Shown one piece after another: positions 16,473 to 25,179 of a stretch of DNA of 48,365 bases. The position numbers were made by a program, and so were the translations under genes. The notes beneath the pieces are model-generated. The model was not told the DNA's origin, did no database searches, and was given only the letters and a program-made list of their open reading frames with translations. Positions within the stretch are counted from its first letter, which is position 1, and each line of letters starts with the position of its first letter. The stretch covers positions 1 to 48,365 of the forward strand of contig NZ_QQBB01000017.1 in NCBI RefSeq assembly GCF_003350535.1, read 5' to 3'. The stretch is from Microvirga subterranea. GTDB lineage: Bacteria > Pseudomonadota > Alphaproteobacteria > Rhizobiales > Beijerinckiaceae.

Positions 16473-17285
16473 ATGATGTACTATATTGAAGATCAAATCG
16501 CCCATTTCGTTCTTGACAATGGGAAGATGAACGTCCTGACGCCTCAGACGTACAAGGAATTCTATCACTTCCTGAAGGATTTCGAGATCAATCCCGAAGC
16601 CCGCGCTGGAGTCTTTTACGGCGCAGGCTATGCGGAAGGTCGATCCTTTTGCGCAGGTGACGACATCAAGAACAAGTATCGTCCGGAGCGCACTCGCCAA
16701 CAGGAGCTGGAGGCATTCCTTTTCCTACACCAGAATGAGGGCGAGGAACCATCGCGCCCTGGCTGGGAAGAGGACGTTTATCGGCATCGCCGGTACAAGC
16801 CAATCGTAGGCGCAGTCAGCGGCTACTGCCTGGGAGCGGGCTTGGCTTGCCTCTTGCAGCACAGCGACATCCGGATTGCAGATCCAACATCAAAATTCGG
16901 CCTGCCCGAGGTTGCGTTTGGAGCCGCTGGTTTGTCCGCCGTCACGCGTCTGTCTCAGCATCTGGCCCCTGCCGATGCCGCCTGGATGGCACTCACTGGG
17001 GAGTTCATTGGCGCACGAGACGCCGAGCGCATCCGCCTGATAAACGAAGTGGTAGACACCGAGAACCTCATTCCTAGAGCCCTTGAAGTGGCAAAGCTGA
17101 TTGCACGGCATCCGCCGACCGCCGTCAGGGTGGAAATGGAGGCGCTTGAAATCGGTCAGGCGATGGACCGCTACGATGCCGCGCGGTTCGGCCAGCAACT
17201 CTACAAGCTCCACCGTACGAACTACGAGGGCTATGGCTCCAAAGAAGGCTTCTTCGCAGATCGCACGAAGACAAGGGGATCATGA
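16473..17285 (+). CDS. Enoyl-CoA hydratase/isomerase family protein (cluster I)
   Basis: A 270-aa crotonase-fold enzyme. Oxyanion-hole segments are GRSFCAGDDIKN (about 65-76) and GYCLGAGLACLLQHSDIRIA (about 115-134). It continues KFGLPEVAFGAAGLSAVTRL, with a Glu at the usual first catalytic position, and LTGEFIGARDAERIRLINEV. It would hydrate or isomerise a CoA thioester made by the ligase encoded next. It is the first gene of the cluster after the LysR-controlled promoter region. The ligase ATG follows its stop by four bases, implying one mRNA. The only clear Shine-Dalgarno, GGGAGGA, is 17-20 bases upstream, so the exact start is uncertain. Confidence 0.88.
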   Translation: MMYYIEDQIAHFVLDNGKMNVLTPQTYKEFYHFLKDFEINPEARAGVFYGAGYAEGRSFCAGDDIKNKYRPERTRQQELEAFLFLHQNEGEEPSRPGWEEDVYRHRRYKPIVGAVSGYCLGAGLACLLQHSDIRIADPTSKFGLPEVAFGAAGLSAVTRLSQHLAPADAAWMALTGEFIGARDAERIRLINEVVDTENLIPRALEVAKLIARHPPTAVRVEMEALEIGQAMDRYDAARFGQQLYKLHRTNYEGYGSKEGFFADRTKTRGS

Positions 17286-17289
17286 AGTC

Positions 17290-18930
17290 ATGCTGATGGA
17301 AAAAGTCGTCGAAAGTGATGAAGAGTTCAGGCAGCGCGTCGAGGCTGAGCCGCTGCCGAAGAATCTTGGAGCGCTGCTTGACGACGCGATCTCTCAATAT
17401 GGTTCCAGCCCCGCATGGGTATTCGTCGAGCAGGATCGCCCACCATTGTCCTGGCAGGACCTTGGGGACCTAGTTGCGCGATCGGCCAACTCCTTTGCTG
17501 CAATGGGAGTCAAGAAGGGCTCGCATGTCGGTGTCATGCTGCCGAACATCCCGGAAAGTCTTGCGGCCTGGCTCGCCATCGCTCGCCTTGGCGCGCGAAT
17601 GATCCCAATCAATCCAGGGTATACACCCGATGAGCTGAAATACTGGCTCACCGACGGTGATGCCGAATTCCTCCTCATCGAGTCGTCGAAAATCGAGACC
17701 CTCTATGCTGTCGAGAAGGACGCTCCACTCCTGAAGCGGGATAGGGTCTCGGTTTGGGGAGAGGCGCTCAGCGATTTCCAACACTGGAATGGCCAGTTGG
17801 CCGAAGCCCCGGCGAATTTCCGTGCCCCCGACGACGTCGAACTCGATGACATCGTCAACATCCAGTATACGTCCGGATCGACGGGATGGCCCAAGGGATG
17901 CTTGCTGTCGCACCGGTATTGGATCCTGTGCGGAAAAGTGGTCTCCGAGGCCTGGCCAGGTCTTAAACGGATCCAATGCGACCTGCCCTTCTATTACATG
18001 GGTCCGCTCTGGCGCTTTACGATGGCGGCATTCAGCGGGGCTGCCCTCTGTGTCCCGCCCGCGTACAGCCTTAGCCGTTTCCGGGAGCGCATCCGCGATT
18101 ACGCATATGATATGGCCTGGATGACTAATCCGGTCGCCATGCTCGAACCAGATCCGATTGAGCAAGAGCATCAGCTAAAACTGATCGCTACGTTCGGCAT
18201 GGGACCGGCGTTGCAATCATCGATCGCGAAGCGGTACAAGGTGCCTGTGAGGGATGCCTTTGGCATGACCGAGATTGGGTTTGCGATTGGGTGCCGCCTG
18301 AATGACGACCGATCGGTTGGGATCGGCACCTGTGGCAAGGTTCTTCCGTTTCGAGAGGCCAAGATCGCTGACCCAGAGGGGAATGAACTTCCTGACGGTG
18401 AGATCGGCGAGCTTTGCATCGCGGGCCCAGGAATGTTGCAGGGCTATTATAAGAAGCCAGAAGCCACGAAAGCAGCCTTTCACGGAGAGTGGTTCCGAAC
18501 GGGAGATCTCGCCCGCCGTGATAGTGAGGGGTTCTTCTATATCGTCGGTCGTATCAAGGACATGATCCGCAGAAGTGCTGAGAACATATCGGTTACGGAG
18601 GTGGAGAGTGCTCTCGCGACGATTCCGGAAGTTGAGGACATTGCCGTCCATGGCGTCAAGGACGAGAAGCGCGGCGAGGAGGTCAAAGCCTGTCTGATCC
18701 TTCGTTCGGGATTAACCACAAACGACCTGCCTCCTGAGAAGGTTCTCGAGCACGCCCGTAACCATTTGGCACGCTTCAAAGTGCCCCGGTACATCCAATA
18801 CTATTCCAAATTCCCGCGTACCGGCTCCAATAAAATTGCGAAGAAGCGCCTCCAGGACGGAGAAGGTGAGTTCATTACCGGCACCTACGACTCCGCAACA
18901 GGAGCTTGGTTCGAGGTGGAAGCGAGATGA
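17290..18930 (+). CDS. Acyl-CoA synthetase (AMP-forming ligase)
   Basis: A 546-aa ANL-superfamily enzyme activating a carboxylate via an acyl-adenylate to its CoA ester. Motifs: the P-loop YTSGSTGWPKG (about 194-204), DAFGMTEIGFAIG, GEWFRTGDLARRDSEGFFYI, then GRIKDMIRRSAENISVTEVE with hinge Asp, and a C-terminal Lys in GSNKIAKKRL. General layout resembles crotonobetaine/carnitine-CoA ligase (CaiC) and medium-chain ligases. The ATG at 17290 (or 17296) is selected because upstream in-frame sequence overlaps the hydratase gene. Its stop overlaps the next start (ATGA). Substrate unknown. Confidence 0.9.
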   Translation: MLMEKVVESDEEFRQRVEAEPLPKNLGALLDDAISQYGSSPAWVFVEQDRPPLSWQDLGDLVARSANSFAAMGVKKGSHVGVMLPNIPESLAAWLAIARLGARMIPINPGYTPDELKYWLTDGDAEFLLIESSKIETLYAVEKDAPLLKRDRVSVWGEALSDFQHWNGQLAEAPANFRAPDDVELDDIVNIQYTSGSTGWPKGCLLSHRYWILCGKVVSEAWPGLKRIQCDLPFYYMGPLWRFTMAAFSGAALCVPPAYSLSRFRERIRDYAYDMAWMTNPVAMLEPDPIEQEHQLKLIATFGMGPALQSSIAKRYKVPVRDAFGMTEIGFAIGCRLNDDRSVGIGTCGKVLPFREAKIADPEGNELPDGEIGELCIAGPGMLQGYYKKPEATKAAFHGEWFRTGDLARRDSEGFFYIVGRIKDMIRRSAENISVTEVESALATIPEVEDIAVHGVKDEKRGEEVKACLILRSGLTTNDLPPEKVLEHARNHLARFKVPRYIQYYSKFPRTGSNKIAKKRLQDGEGEFITGTYDSATGAWFEVEAR

Positions 18931-19745
18931 CGATGACGGATCACCATCTTCTCCACGAGCTGAAAGACGGCGTCCTCACTCTCACGCTGAACCGTCCGGA
19001 GAAACTCAATGCACTGACCCCCGACATCTATAGGAGCATTGGCGATCACGTCATTCGGGCGGGGGAGCAAACTGACTGTCAGGTGATCATTGTAAAAGGG
19101 GCTGGGCGAGCATTCTCATCGGGCTTCGACCTGAAGCTTGAGGTGTCGCGTCGGACGCATGCGGAGAAGCTGCACACGCTACAGAATGTTGCCAATCGTG
19201 CCCGTTGGGCGATTTGGCACTCTGCCAAACCGGTCATCGCAGCCATCCACGGATACTGTCTTGGTGGCGCATTCGAGCTGATGCTGCCATGCGACTTTAC
19301 CATTGCCTCAGACGACTGCCAGCTTGGTGAGCCCGAGATACGGTTCGGAATGGGACCTGCCTTCATGATGGTGCCCTGGATGACGGGCCATAAGCGGGCA
19401 AAAGATGTGTTGCTCACCGGTCGGCGTATTTCGGCTTCAGAAGCTCTCGATATAGGCTTTCTGACCTCGGTAGTGCCTTTAAACGAGCTTCAGGAGCATA
19501 CAGAACAGCTCGTCGCCACTCTGAAAGCCATCCCCCCTGCAGCCGTGACCTTCAACAAGAAGGGCATCAACAGGGCATACGAAACCATGGGAATGGTGCC
19601 CCACATCGACAGTTGGAGTGAGACGGGGGCCTACCTCAGCTATGTGACTCATGAAGAAGGAAGCGAGTTCCAGCAGGTACTCGAAAGCAGCGGGACAAGC
19701 GCGGCTTTGAAATGGCGCGAGGAGCGGTTTGGCGACAAACCATGA
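18927..19745 (+). CDS. Second enoyl-CoA hydratase/isomerase family protein
   Basis: A 272-aa crotonase-fold enzyme, paralogous to but quite different from the one at 16.5 kb. Key segments: LTLNRPEKLNALTPDIYRSI, GAGRAFSSGFDLKLE (oxyanion hole) and IHGYCLGGAFELMLPCDFTI, then CQLGEPEIRFGMGPAFMMVP and LLTGRRISASEALDIGFLTS. The ATG at 18927 overlaps the ligase stop by four bases, with GAGGTGGA upstream. Two crotonase enzymes with one ligase suggest two successive steps, such as hydration and isomerisation or retro-aldol cleavage. Confidence 0.88.
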   Translation: MTMTDHHLLHELKDGVLTLTLNRPEKLNALTPDIYRSIGDHVIRAGEQTDCQVIIVKGAGRAFSSGFDLKLEVSRRTHAEKLHTLQNVANRARWAIWHSAKPVIAAIHGYCLGGAFELMLPCDFTIASDDCQLGEPEIRFGMGPAFMMVPWMTGHKRAKDVLLTGRRISASEALDIGFLTSVVPLNELQEHTEQLVATLKAIPPAAVTFNKKGINRAYETMGMVPHIDSWSETGAYLSYVTHEEGSEFQQVLESSGTSAALKWREERFGDKP

Positions 19746-19765
19746 AGCAACAAGGAGGGCGTTGA

Positions 19766-20683
19766 TTGATCCGGGTGTTTCTGCGGCAGTCCGTTCTGGG
19801 GCTTCTCGTTGTCCTGTCAGCGTTGACCGTCACGTTCGTTCTGGTTCGGTTTAGCGGGGATCCCACCAGTATCATCCTCCCGCAAGAGGCGACGGAGGAG
19901 CAGCGCGAGGTGCTCCGCCAGCAACTCGGCCTGAATGAAAGTCTTCCGGCGCAGTACCTGACGTACCTCGGCAACGCTGCGGTGGGGAACTTTGGACGGT
20001 CGTATTTCGACTCGGAGGCAGTGACATCAATTGTCATAAGGCATCTTCCGAACACGCTGGTCCTCGCGGGAGCGTCTCTTGCGCTGGCATGTCTGTTCGC
20101 CATTCCGCTTGGCGTACTTGCCGCCGTCTGGAGAGACGGAGTGATCGACCGCTTCGTTCAGGTTGTCGCCGTCACGGGGGCATCGATGCCGTCCTTCTGG
20201 GTAGGACTGCTGCTGATCCAGATTTTTGCGGTCGGTCTCAACCTCTTCCCGACCTATGGAACCGGGTCACCGGCACATCTGATTCTGCCTGCCATCACAC
20301 TCGCCATCTACGTCTTTCCAAGCCTTGCGCGCCTCACCCGATCGTCGATGCTGGAAGTTCTTCCGCAAAGCTATGTCATGGCAGCAAGGGCAAAGGGCAT
20401 GCCAGAGGCACGGGTGATTGGTCGGACTGTACTCCGGAACGGTATGGTTCCGGTACTTGCACTTCTTGCGCTCGAGATCGGAAACTTGATCGGAGGCGCT
20501 GTCCTGACCGAAACGGTATTTGCCTGGGAAGGCATCGGACGTCTCGCGATCACCTCAATCCAACGCCGCGATTTCCCTGTCGTGCAGGGGGTCGTCGCCT
20601 ATGTGGCGGTGGGCTTCGTCTTCGTCACCATGGCGGCGGAGATCGCCATCCGCTTGGTCAATCCGAAACTGAGGCACAAATGA
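19766..20683 (+). CDS. Peptide/opine-type ABC importer permease, DppB-like (cluster I)
   Basis: A 305-aa integral membrane subunit with about six helices. N-terminal IRVFLRQSVLGLLVVLSALT and RFSGDPTSIILPQEAT are typical of DppB/OppB. The cytoplasmic EAA-type loop reads AARAKGMPEARVIGRTVLRN, followed by GGAVLTETVFAWEGIGRLAI. It starts at TTG 19766 with AGGAGGG six bases upstream; no ATG fits. It lies 20 bases after the hydratase gene and overlaps the next permease by four bases. Confidence 0.9.
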   Translation: MIRVFLRQSVLGLLVVLSALTVTFVLVRFSGDPTSIILPQEATEEQREVLRQQLGLNESLPAQYLTYLGNAAVGNFGRSYFDSEAVTSIVIRHLPNTLVLAGASLALACLFAIPLGVLAAVWRDGVIDRFVQVVAVTGASMPSFWVGLLLIQIFAVGLNLFPTYGTGSPAHLILPAITLAIYVFPSLARLTRSSMLEVLPQSYVMAARAKGMPEARVIGRTVLRNGMVPVLALLALEIGNLIGGAVLTETVFAWEGIGRLAITSIQRRDFPVVQGVVAYVAVGFVFVTMAAEIAIRLVNPKLRHK

Positions 20684-21543
20684 CTGAGGCAGTAGCACGC
20701 GCTATCAGTGCCCTGAGGCTGAACCGGGCCGTGCTGGCGATCGCCCTGATAGTGCTGGCCATCCTAGTGGCATTGGCTATTACAGGCGATGCACTTGCCC
20801 CGATGGATCCCGCCCAACAGTCGCTCCGGGCCCGGCTGAAACCGCCAGGGTTCGAGGGTAGGACAGGCATCCATTGGCTTGGCACCGACGCCGTCGGGCG
20901 TGACATCCTATCTCTCATAGTAGCGGGAGCGCGCCCTGCCCTCCTCGTGTCCGGGCTAGCGGTCGCGCTTGCCGGGTTCATCGGAGTACTCGTCGGAATG
21001 TTCGCCGGCTTTCGCGGCGGTCGAATGGTGGATCTCCTTCTCTACATCACCAACATCCAGCTCGCATTTCCATTCTTCCTTCTTGCTGTGACCATCGTGG
21101 GAATTGTGCGCCCATCGGTGTCCCTTGTCGTGTTTGTCATTGCCCTAGGATGCTGGGTACCGTTTGCTCGCATCGCCTACTCTGAGACCATGCAAATCGT
21201 CGAGCAGGAATACATCGAAGCAGTGCACGTCATGCGAGGCACGACGTTTCGCATCCTCCTTCGCCATGTTCTGCCTAATATCCTTCCCAATATCATTGTC
21301 CTTGCGACGTTCGCACTAGGCACCGCTATCGTTATGGAGAGCGGACTTTCCTTTGTCGGGTTGGGCGTGCCCACGAGGACGCCAACGTGGGGAAAGATGC
21401 TCAGCGAAGGGAGGGACTATATGCAGACAGCCTGGTGGCTGACCGTATTTCCAGGGTTCGCAATCTTCTTGCTGGTCCTGTCAATCAACGTCTGCGGCGA
21501 ACGTCTGCGCGATATCACGGATCCCAAGCTCATGGGCCGATAG
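20680..21543 (+). CDS. Peptide/opine-type ABC importer permease, DppC-like (cluster I)
   Basis: A 287-aa membrane subunit. The N-terminus contains LAPMDPAQQSLRARLKPPG and HWLGTDAVGRDILSLIVAGA, the DppC/OppC hallmark. The coupling loop is YIEAVHVMRGTTFRILLRHV followed by LPNILPNIIV, and the end is TWGKMLSEGRDYMQTAWW and LRDITDPKLMGR. The ATG at 20680 is taken because it overlaps the dppB-like stop (ATGA) and gives the standard length; the open frame extends far upstream in shadow. Confidence 0.9.
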   Translation: MTEAVARAISALRLNRAVLAIALIVLAILVALAITGDALAPMDPAQQSLRARLKPPGFEGRTGIHWLGTDAVGRDILSLIVAGARPALLVSGLAVALAGFIGVLVGMFAGFRGGRMVDLLLYITNIQLAFPFFLLAVTIVGIVRPSVSLVVFVIALGCWVPFARIAYSETMQIVEQEYIEAVHVMRGTTFRILLRHVLPNILPNIIVLATFALGTAIVMESGLSFVGLGVPTRTPTWGKMLSEGRDYMQTAWWLTVFPGFAIFLLVLSINVCGERLRDITDPKLMGR

Positions 21544-21607
21544 CGAATGGTCCATGGGAAAAGAGGAGAGACAGATGGGAACTCACACAAGCGAACGGAG
21601 GAAAGGC

Positions 21608-23137
21608 ATGTCGTTTAAAGCAATACCGGCCACGTTTCTGACTCTTGGCCTCGCACTGGCATCAAGCACATTCCTTCCTTCAGAGGCCTTGGCGCAGAAG
21701 ACTGTTGCGCGGGTCGCTCTCAGCGGTGGCCTGGACCGACTCGACCCAATCATGAGCGCGAATGGCACCGACCTGGTCGTCATGACGCAGATCTATGAGA
21801 CGTTGCTCAAGCTTGATCCGAAAACCGGCGAACTGAAGCCCCACCTGGCGGAGGCCTACAGGCTCAAGTCCCCGACCGTCTGGGAAATCAAGCTTCGCAA
21901 AGGCGTCAAGTTTCACGACGGTACGCCGCTGACTGCGGCGGACGTAAAGTACACGATCGAACGAATTCTCAACAAAGACCTTGCGTCCGCGCACTACTCG
22001 CAGCTCACGACGGTCTCTGAAGTGCGGGTGATCGATGACTACACGGTCGAGATCGAGACGAAAAAACCCGACCCAGTTCTTATGCGTCGGATGCAGCCGA
22101 TCGGCGGAAGCGGACGAGTCTTTATCGTCTCTAAGGCTTATTACGAGAAACATTCACCCGAGGAACTGACGAACCTGCCAATGGGCACAGGCCCGTACAA
22201 GCTGGGCAAATGGGAAAAGGGAGCCTCCCTCACGCTGGTTAAGAACGACAGTTATTGGGGCGACGCTCCCGATGTCGACGAGGGCGTCTTCACGTTCATT
22301 CCAGAAAACTCAACTCGTGTGAACGCGCTGCTTCAGAACGAAGTTGATGTCATTCAGCGTCTGCCGATTGCCGATGTCGAGCGCGTCAAGAAGTCTAGCA
22401 ACGCCCATGTTGTGGCTAGCCCCAACGGCCTTGTCCATACGCTCCTGCTCGACTCGAGCAAGCCACCTTTCAATGACCTAAATGTGCGTAAGGCGTTCGC
22501 CCACGCCCTCGACACCGAGGAGATGGTTGAAGGCCTCCTAGGTGAGTACGGTCGGGTCCTCGGAGTACCAATGGGGCCGAACGTCCTGCAGTTTGACAGC
22601 AGCATCAAGCCTTATGAGCACAACCCCGAGCTTTCCAAGAAACTGCTCCAGGGCAAAACACCGATCAAACTGAACACGTTCACGTCGGACGGACGTTACG
22701 TCAATGATCGCGACTTCTACCAAGTCATCAATGAGCAGCTGAAGCAGGTTGGATTTGAGATCACCCCTCAAACCCTCGAATGGGGGCGTTTCATCAATAT
22801 GATGCAGAACCGGAGCGGCGGTCCTTTCTATATTATTGGATGGGATTTCGGCGAAGGTGATGCAAGCAAGATGAACTCCTTCCTACAATCCTCTTCGGCC
22901 CTCTCTGTGACCCAGGATCCAGAATACGACCGCCTCGTTACTATGGCTGGTGAGGAGACTGATGAGGCAAAGCGGACTGAAATTTGGAAACAGGTGCAGA
23001 AGTATGTGCACGACCAGTATTTCGTCGCGGCAGTTTGGCAGGCATCCTCTCTGTATGGGTTCTCCAACAAGTTCGACTGGGTAGCGAACTTCGGTGAGAA
23101 TCTGGCCCTGTCTGAATTCAAGACCGTGAAACAGTGA
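21608..23137 (+). CDS. ABC importer substrate-binding protein, family 5 (cluster I)
   Basis: A 509-aa periplasmic solute-binding protein of the oligopeptide/nickel/opine family (SBP_bac_5). A Sec signal peptide, LTLGLALASSTFLPSEALAQ, covers residues 10-29. The mature protein has LDPIMSANGTDLVVMTQIYE, the family signature WEIKLRKGVKFHDGTPLTAA with DVKYTIERI, and GTGPYKLGKW. ATG 21608 follows GGAGGAAAGG. The ATG at 21575 also has AGGAGA upstream and would lengthen the signal by 11 residues. It binds the imported substrate and delivers it to the permeases encoded just upstream. Confidence 0.9.
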   Translation: MSFKAIPATFLTLGLALASSTFLPSEALAQKTVARVALSGGLDRLDPIMSANGTDLVVMTQIYETLLKLDPKTGELKPHLAEAYRLKSPTVWEIKLRKGVKFHDGTPLTAADVKYTIERILNKDLASAHYSQLTTVSEVRVIDDYTVEIETKKPDPVLMRRMQPIGGSGRVFIVSKAYYEKHSPEELTNLPMGTGPYKLGKWEKGASLTLVKNDSYWGDAPDVDEGVFTFIPENSTRVNALLQNEVDVIQRLPIADVERVKKSSNAHVVASPNGLVHTLLLDSSKPPFNDLNVRKAFAHALDTEEMVEGLLGEYGRVLGVPMGPNVLQFDSSIKPYEHNPELSKKLLQGKTPIKLNTFTSDGRYVNDRDFYQVINEQLKQVGFEITPQTLEWGRFINMMQNRSGGPFYIIGWDFGEGDASKMNSFLQSSSALSVTQDPEYDRLVTMAGEETDEAKRTEIWKQVQKYVHDQYFVAAVWQASSLYGFSNKFDWVANFGENLALSEFKTVKQ

Positions 23138-23139
23138 AG

Positions 23140-24144
23140 ATGGGCGTCATATCGGAGCCTGTGACGGCTCCTCCGACACTCGCCGTCAGGGACCTGAACG
23201 TTTCGTTCAGGTCCCTGGGTGGCGAGGTACGGATCGTCCGGGATATTAGCTTTGAAATACCGAGAGGAGAGGTCTTCGCGATCATCGGTGAGTCCGGATC
23301 TGGGAAGTCCACGACAGCCCAGGCTATAATGGGGCTTCAGCCCAAAGGGGCCACAGTACGAGGGCAAATCCTCCTTGGAAAGGATGACATTCAGGCCATG
23401 GCCCCTCGTGCCAGGCGGCGGCTCAACGGCCAGCGTGTGTCATTGATCAGCCAGGACGCATTATCCGCTCTCAATCCCTGCACAACGGTGGGCTATCAGA
23501 TTGCCGAAGTTCTGATGGTACACCGCGGTGTTGCCAAGCAAGAGGCGATGGCAAGAGCGGTCGAACTCCTCTCGCTCACGGGCATTCCCGCGCCGTCCGA
23601 ACGCGTAAACCACTACCCGCATCAATTTTCGGGCGGCATGCGTCAGCGTGCGCTTATTGCCATAGCCCTCGCTTTGGAGCCTGAACTGCTCATTGCTGAC
23701 GAGCCAACGACCGCGCTCGACGCCACGATCAAGGCGCAGATCTTGACGCTTTTGGCATCGCTGCGTGAGAGATTCGGCATGTCGATCCTGTTGATCACAC
23801 ACGACATGGGAGCCGTCGCGAGGTTAGCCGACAGGGTTCTCGTAATGTATGCGGGGCAAGCCATGGAGGTTGGCGACGTCGCAAGCGTGTTCGCTAGGCC
23901 TGAGCATCCGTATACCCGCGCACTCTTAGAATCTATGCCTAGGCTCGACAAACATGGGGCCTTGCTGGAAGCCATTCCCGGAACCCCGCCCTCCCCGAGC
24001 GAGGTCGCGCACGGTTGTCCATTTCAACCTCGCTGTGCATTTGCTGGCGATATTTGTCGCGAGCAGATGCCGCCTGCCGTCGAGCGTTCCAACGGTGGCC
24101 ATGTTGCCTGCCATTTCGCTCTGCGGGAGATGAATTATGCTTAG
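23140..24144 (+). CDS. ABC importer ATPase, DppD-like (cluster I)
   Basis: A 334-aa ATPase subunit: Walker A GESGSGKST (50-58), signature FSGGMRQR, Walker B LLIADEPTTALD, H-loop LLITHDMG, and the oligopeptide-importer C-terminus CPFQPRCAFAGDICR with further Cys, as in the Fe-S/zinc-like tail of this subfamily. A GTG six bases earlier (23134) overlaps the binding-protein stop and is an alternative start. It pairs with the next gene to form the heteromeric motor. Confidence 0.92.
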   Translation: MGVISEPVTAPPTLAVRDLNVSFRSLGGEVRIVRDISFEIPRGEVFAIIGESGSGKSTTAQAIMGLQPKGATVRGQILLGKDDIQAMAPRARRRLNGQRVSLISQDALSALNPCTTVGYQIAEVLMVHRGVAKQEAMARAVELLSLTGIPAPSERVNHYPHQFSGGMRQRALIAIALALEPELLIADEPTTALDATIKAQILTLLASLRERFGMSILLITHDMGAVARLADRVLVMYAGQAMEVGDVASVFARPEHPYTRALLESMPRLDKHGALLEAIPGTPPSPSEVAHGCPFQPRCAFAGDICREQMPPAVERSNGGHVACHFALREMNYA

Positions 24145-25153
24145 CCTCGTTCATTCCAATGATTCCATTAAGCCGCGTTCGGAAATTCCGCTCCTCGAAA
24201 CGAGTGATCTGACAAAGACCTACTCGATCGGTGGGGGCATGTTCTACGAACCGCTACAGCTTCAAGCGGTGAGCGGCGTCTCCATTCGCGTGGAAAAGGG
24301 AAGAACGCTGGGTATTGTCGGCGAATCCGGATGCGGGAAATCAACGCTTTCGCGGATGCTTGCTGGGCTCACGCCGCCAACCTCCGGAAGTATTCTTCTT
24401 GATGGATGTGACGTAACTGGGCTGCCGAACGCCGAGCGCAAGAGAGTGCTACGCGACGTGCAGATGGTCTTCCAGTCACCTTATAGTTCCCTCAATCCCC
24501 GAATGAGGGTTGCCGAGATCGTCCGAGAGCCGCTCGACGTCCATATGAGAAGCCTCTCCAAAAAAGAGCGTGACGAGCGCGCCCTGAGCATTCTGAACCG
24601 GGTGGGAATTTCCCGAGAGATGGCCCGGAGGTACCCGCATCAACTCTCGGGAGGGCAGCAGCAGCGGGTTGGAATCGCCCGAGCGCTCGTTTCAGAGGTC
24701 CGCTTGGTGATATGCGATGAGCCTGTGTCCGCGCTCGACGTGTCGGTGCAGGCTCAGGTGATCAATCTCCTGCGCGAGCTGCAACGCTCCCTTGGCGTCG
24801 CCTATATATTCGTGTCACACGACTTGGCAGTAGTTGCGAACATCTCCGACGATATTGCGGTGATGTATCTCGGCAAAGTCGTCGAGTACGGTCGAGCGGA
24901 AGATGTTCTACAGCGACCGCGCCATCCTTACACCCAAGCACTCGTTGACAGCGCGAACATCCCAGATCCTGTCCTAGAAAAGTCCCGCAAGCCGCGGATC
25001 CTCACGGGAGAGATCCCGCGGCCGACTGATCCGCCTTCGGGCTGCCGCTTCCGGACCAGATGCTGGATGGCGCAGGATCGATGCGCGGTTGAGGTCCCGG
25101 CCCTTGTTCGCCGGGGAAACTCTCCACAAGCGGTTGCCTGCCATTTCGCGTGA
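24137..25153 (+). CDS. ABC importer ATPase, DppF-like (cluster I)
   Basis: A 338-aa second ATPase: Walker A GESGCGKST (62-70), QMVFQSPYSSLNPRM, signature LSGGQQQR, Walker B VICDEPVSALD, H-loop IFVSHDLAV, and the C-terminal CRFRTRCWMAQDRC of the oligopeptide subfamily. Its ATG lies eight bases inside the end of the preceding gene, indicating translational coupling. It completes the importer. Confidence 0.92.
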   Translation: MLSLVHSNDSIKPRSEIPLLETSDLTKTYSIGGGMFYEPLQLQAVSGVSIRVEKGRTLGIVGESGCGKSTLSRMLAGLTPPTSGSILLDGCDVTGLPNAERKRVLRDVQMVFQSPYSSLNPRMRVAEIVREPLDVHMRSLSKKERDERALSILNRVGISREMARRYPHQLSGGQQQRVGIARALVSEVRLVICDEPVSALDVSVQAQVINLLRELQRSLGVAYIFVSHDLAVVANISDDIAVMYLGKVVEYGRAEDVLQRPRHPYTQALVDSANIPDPVLEKSRKPRILTGEIPRPTDPPSGCRFRTRCWMAQDRCAVEVPALVRRGNSPQAVACHFA

Positions 25154-25179
25154 CGCCACTCACTGGTGATTGAACCAAA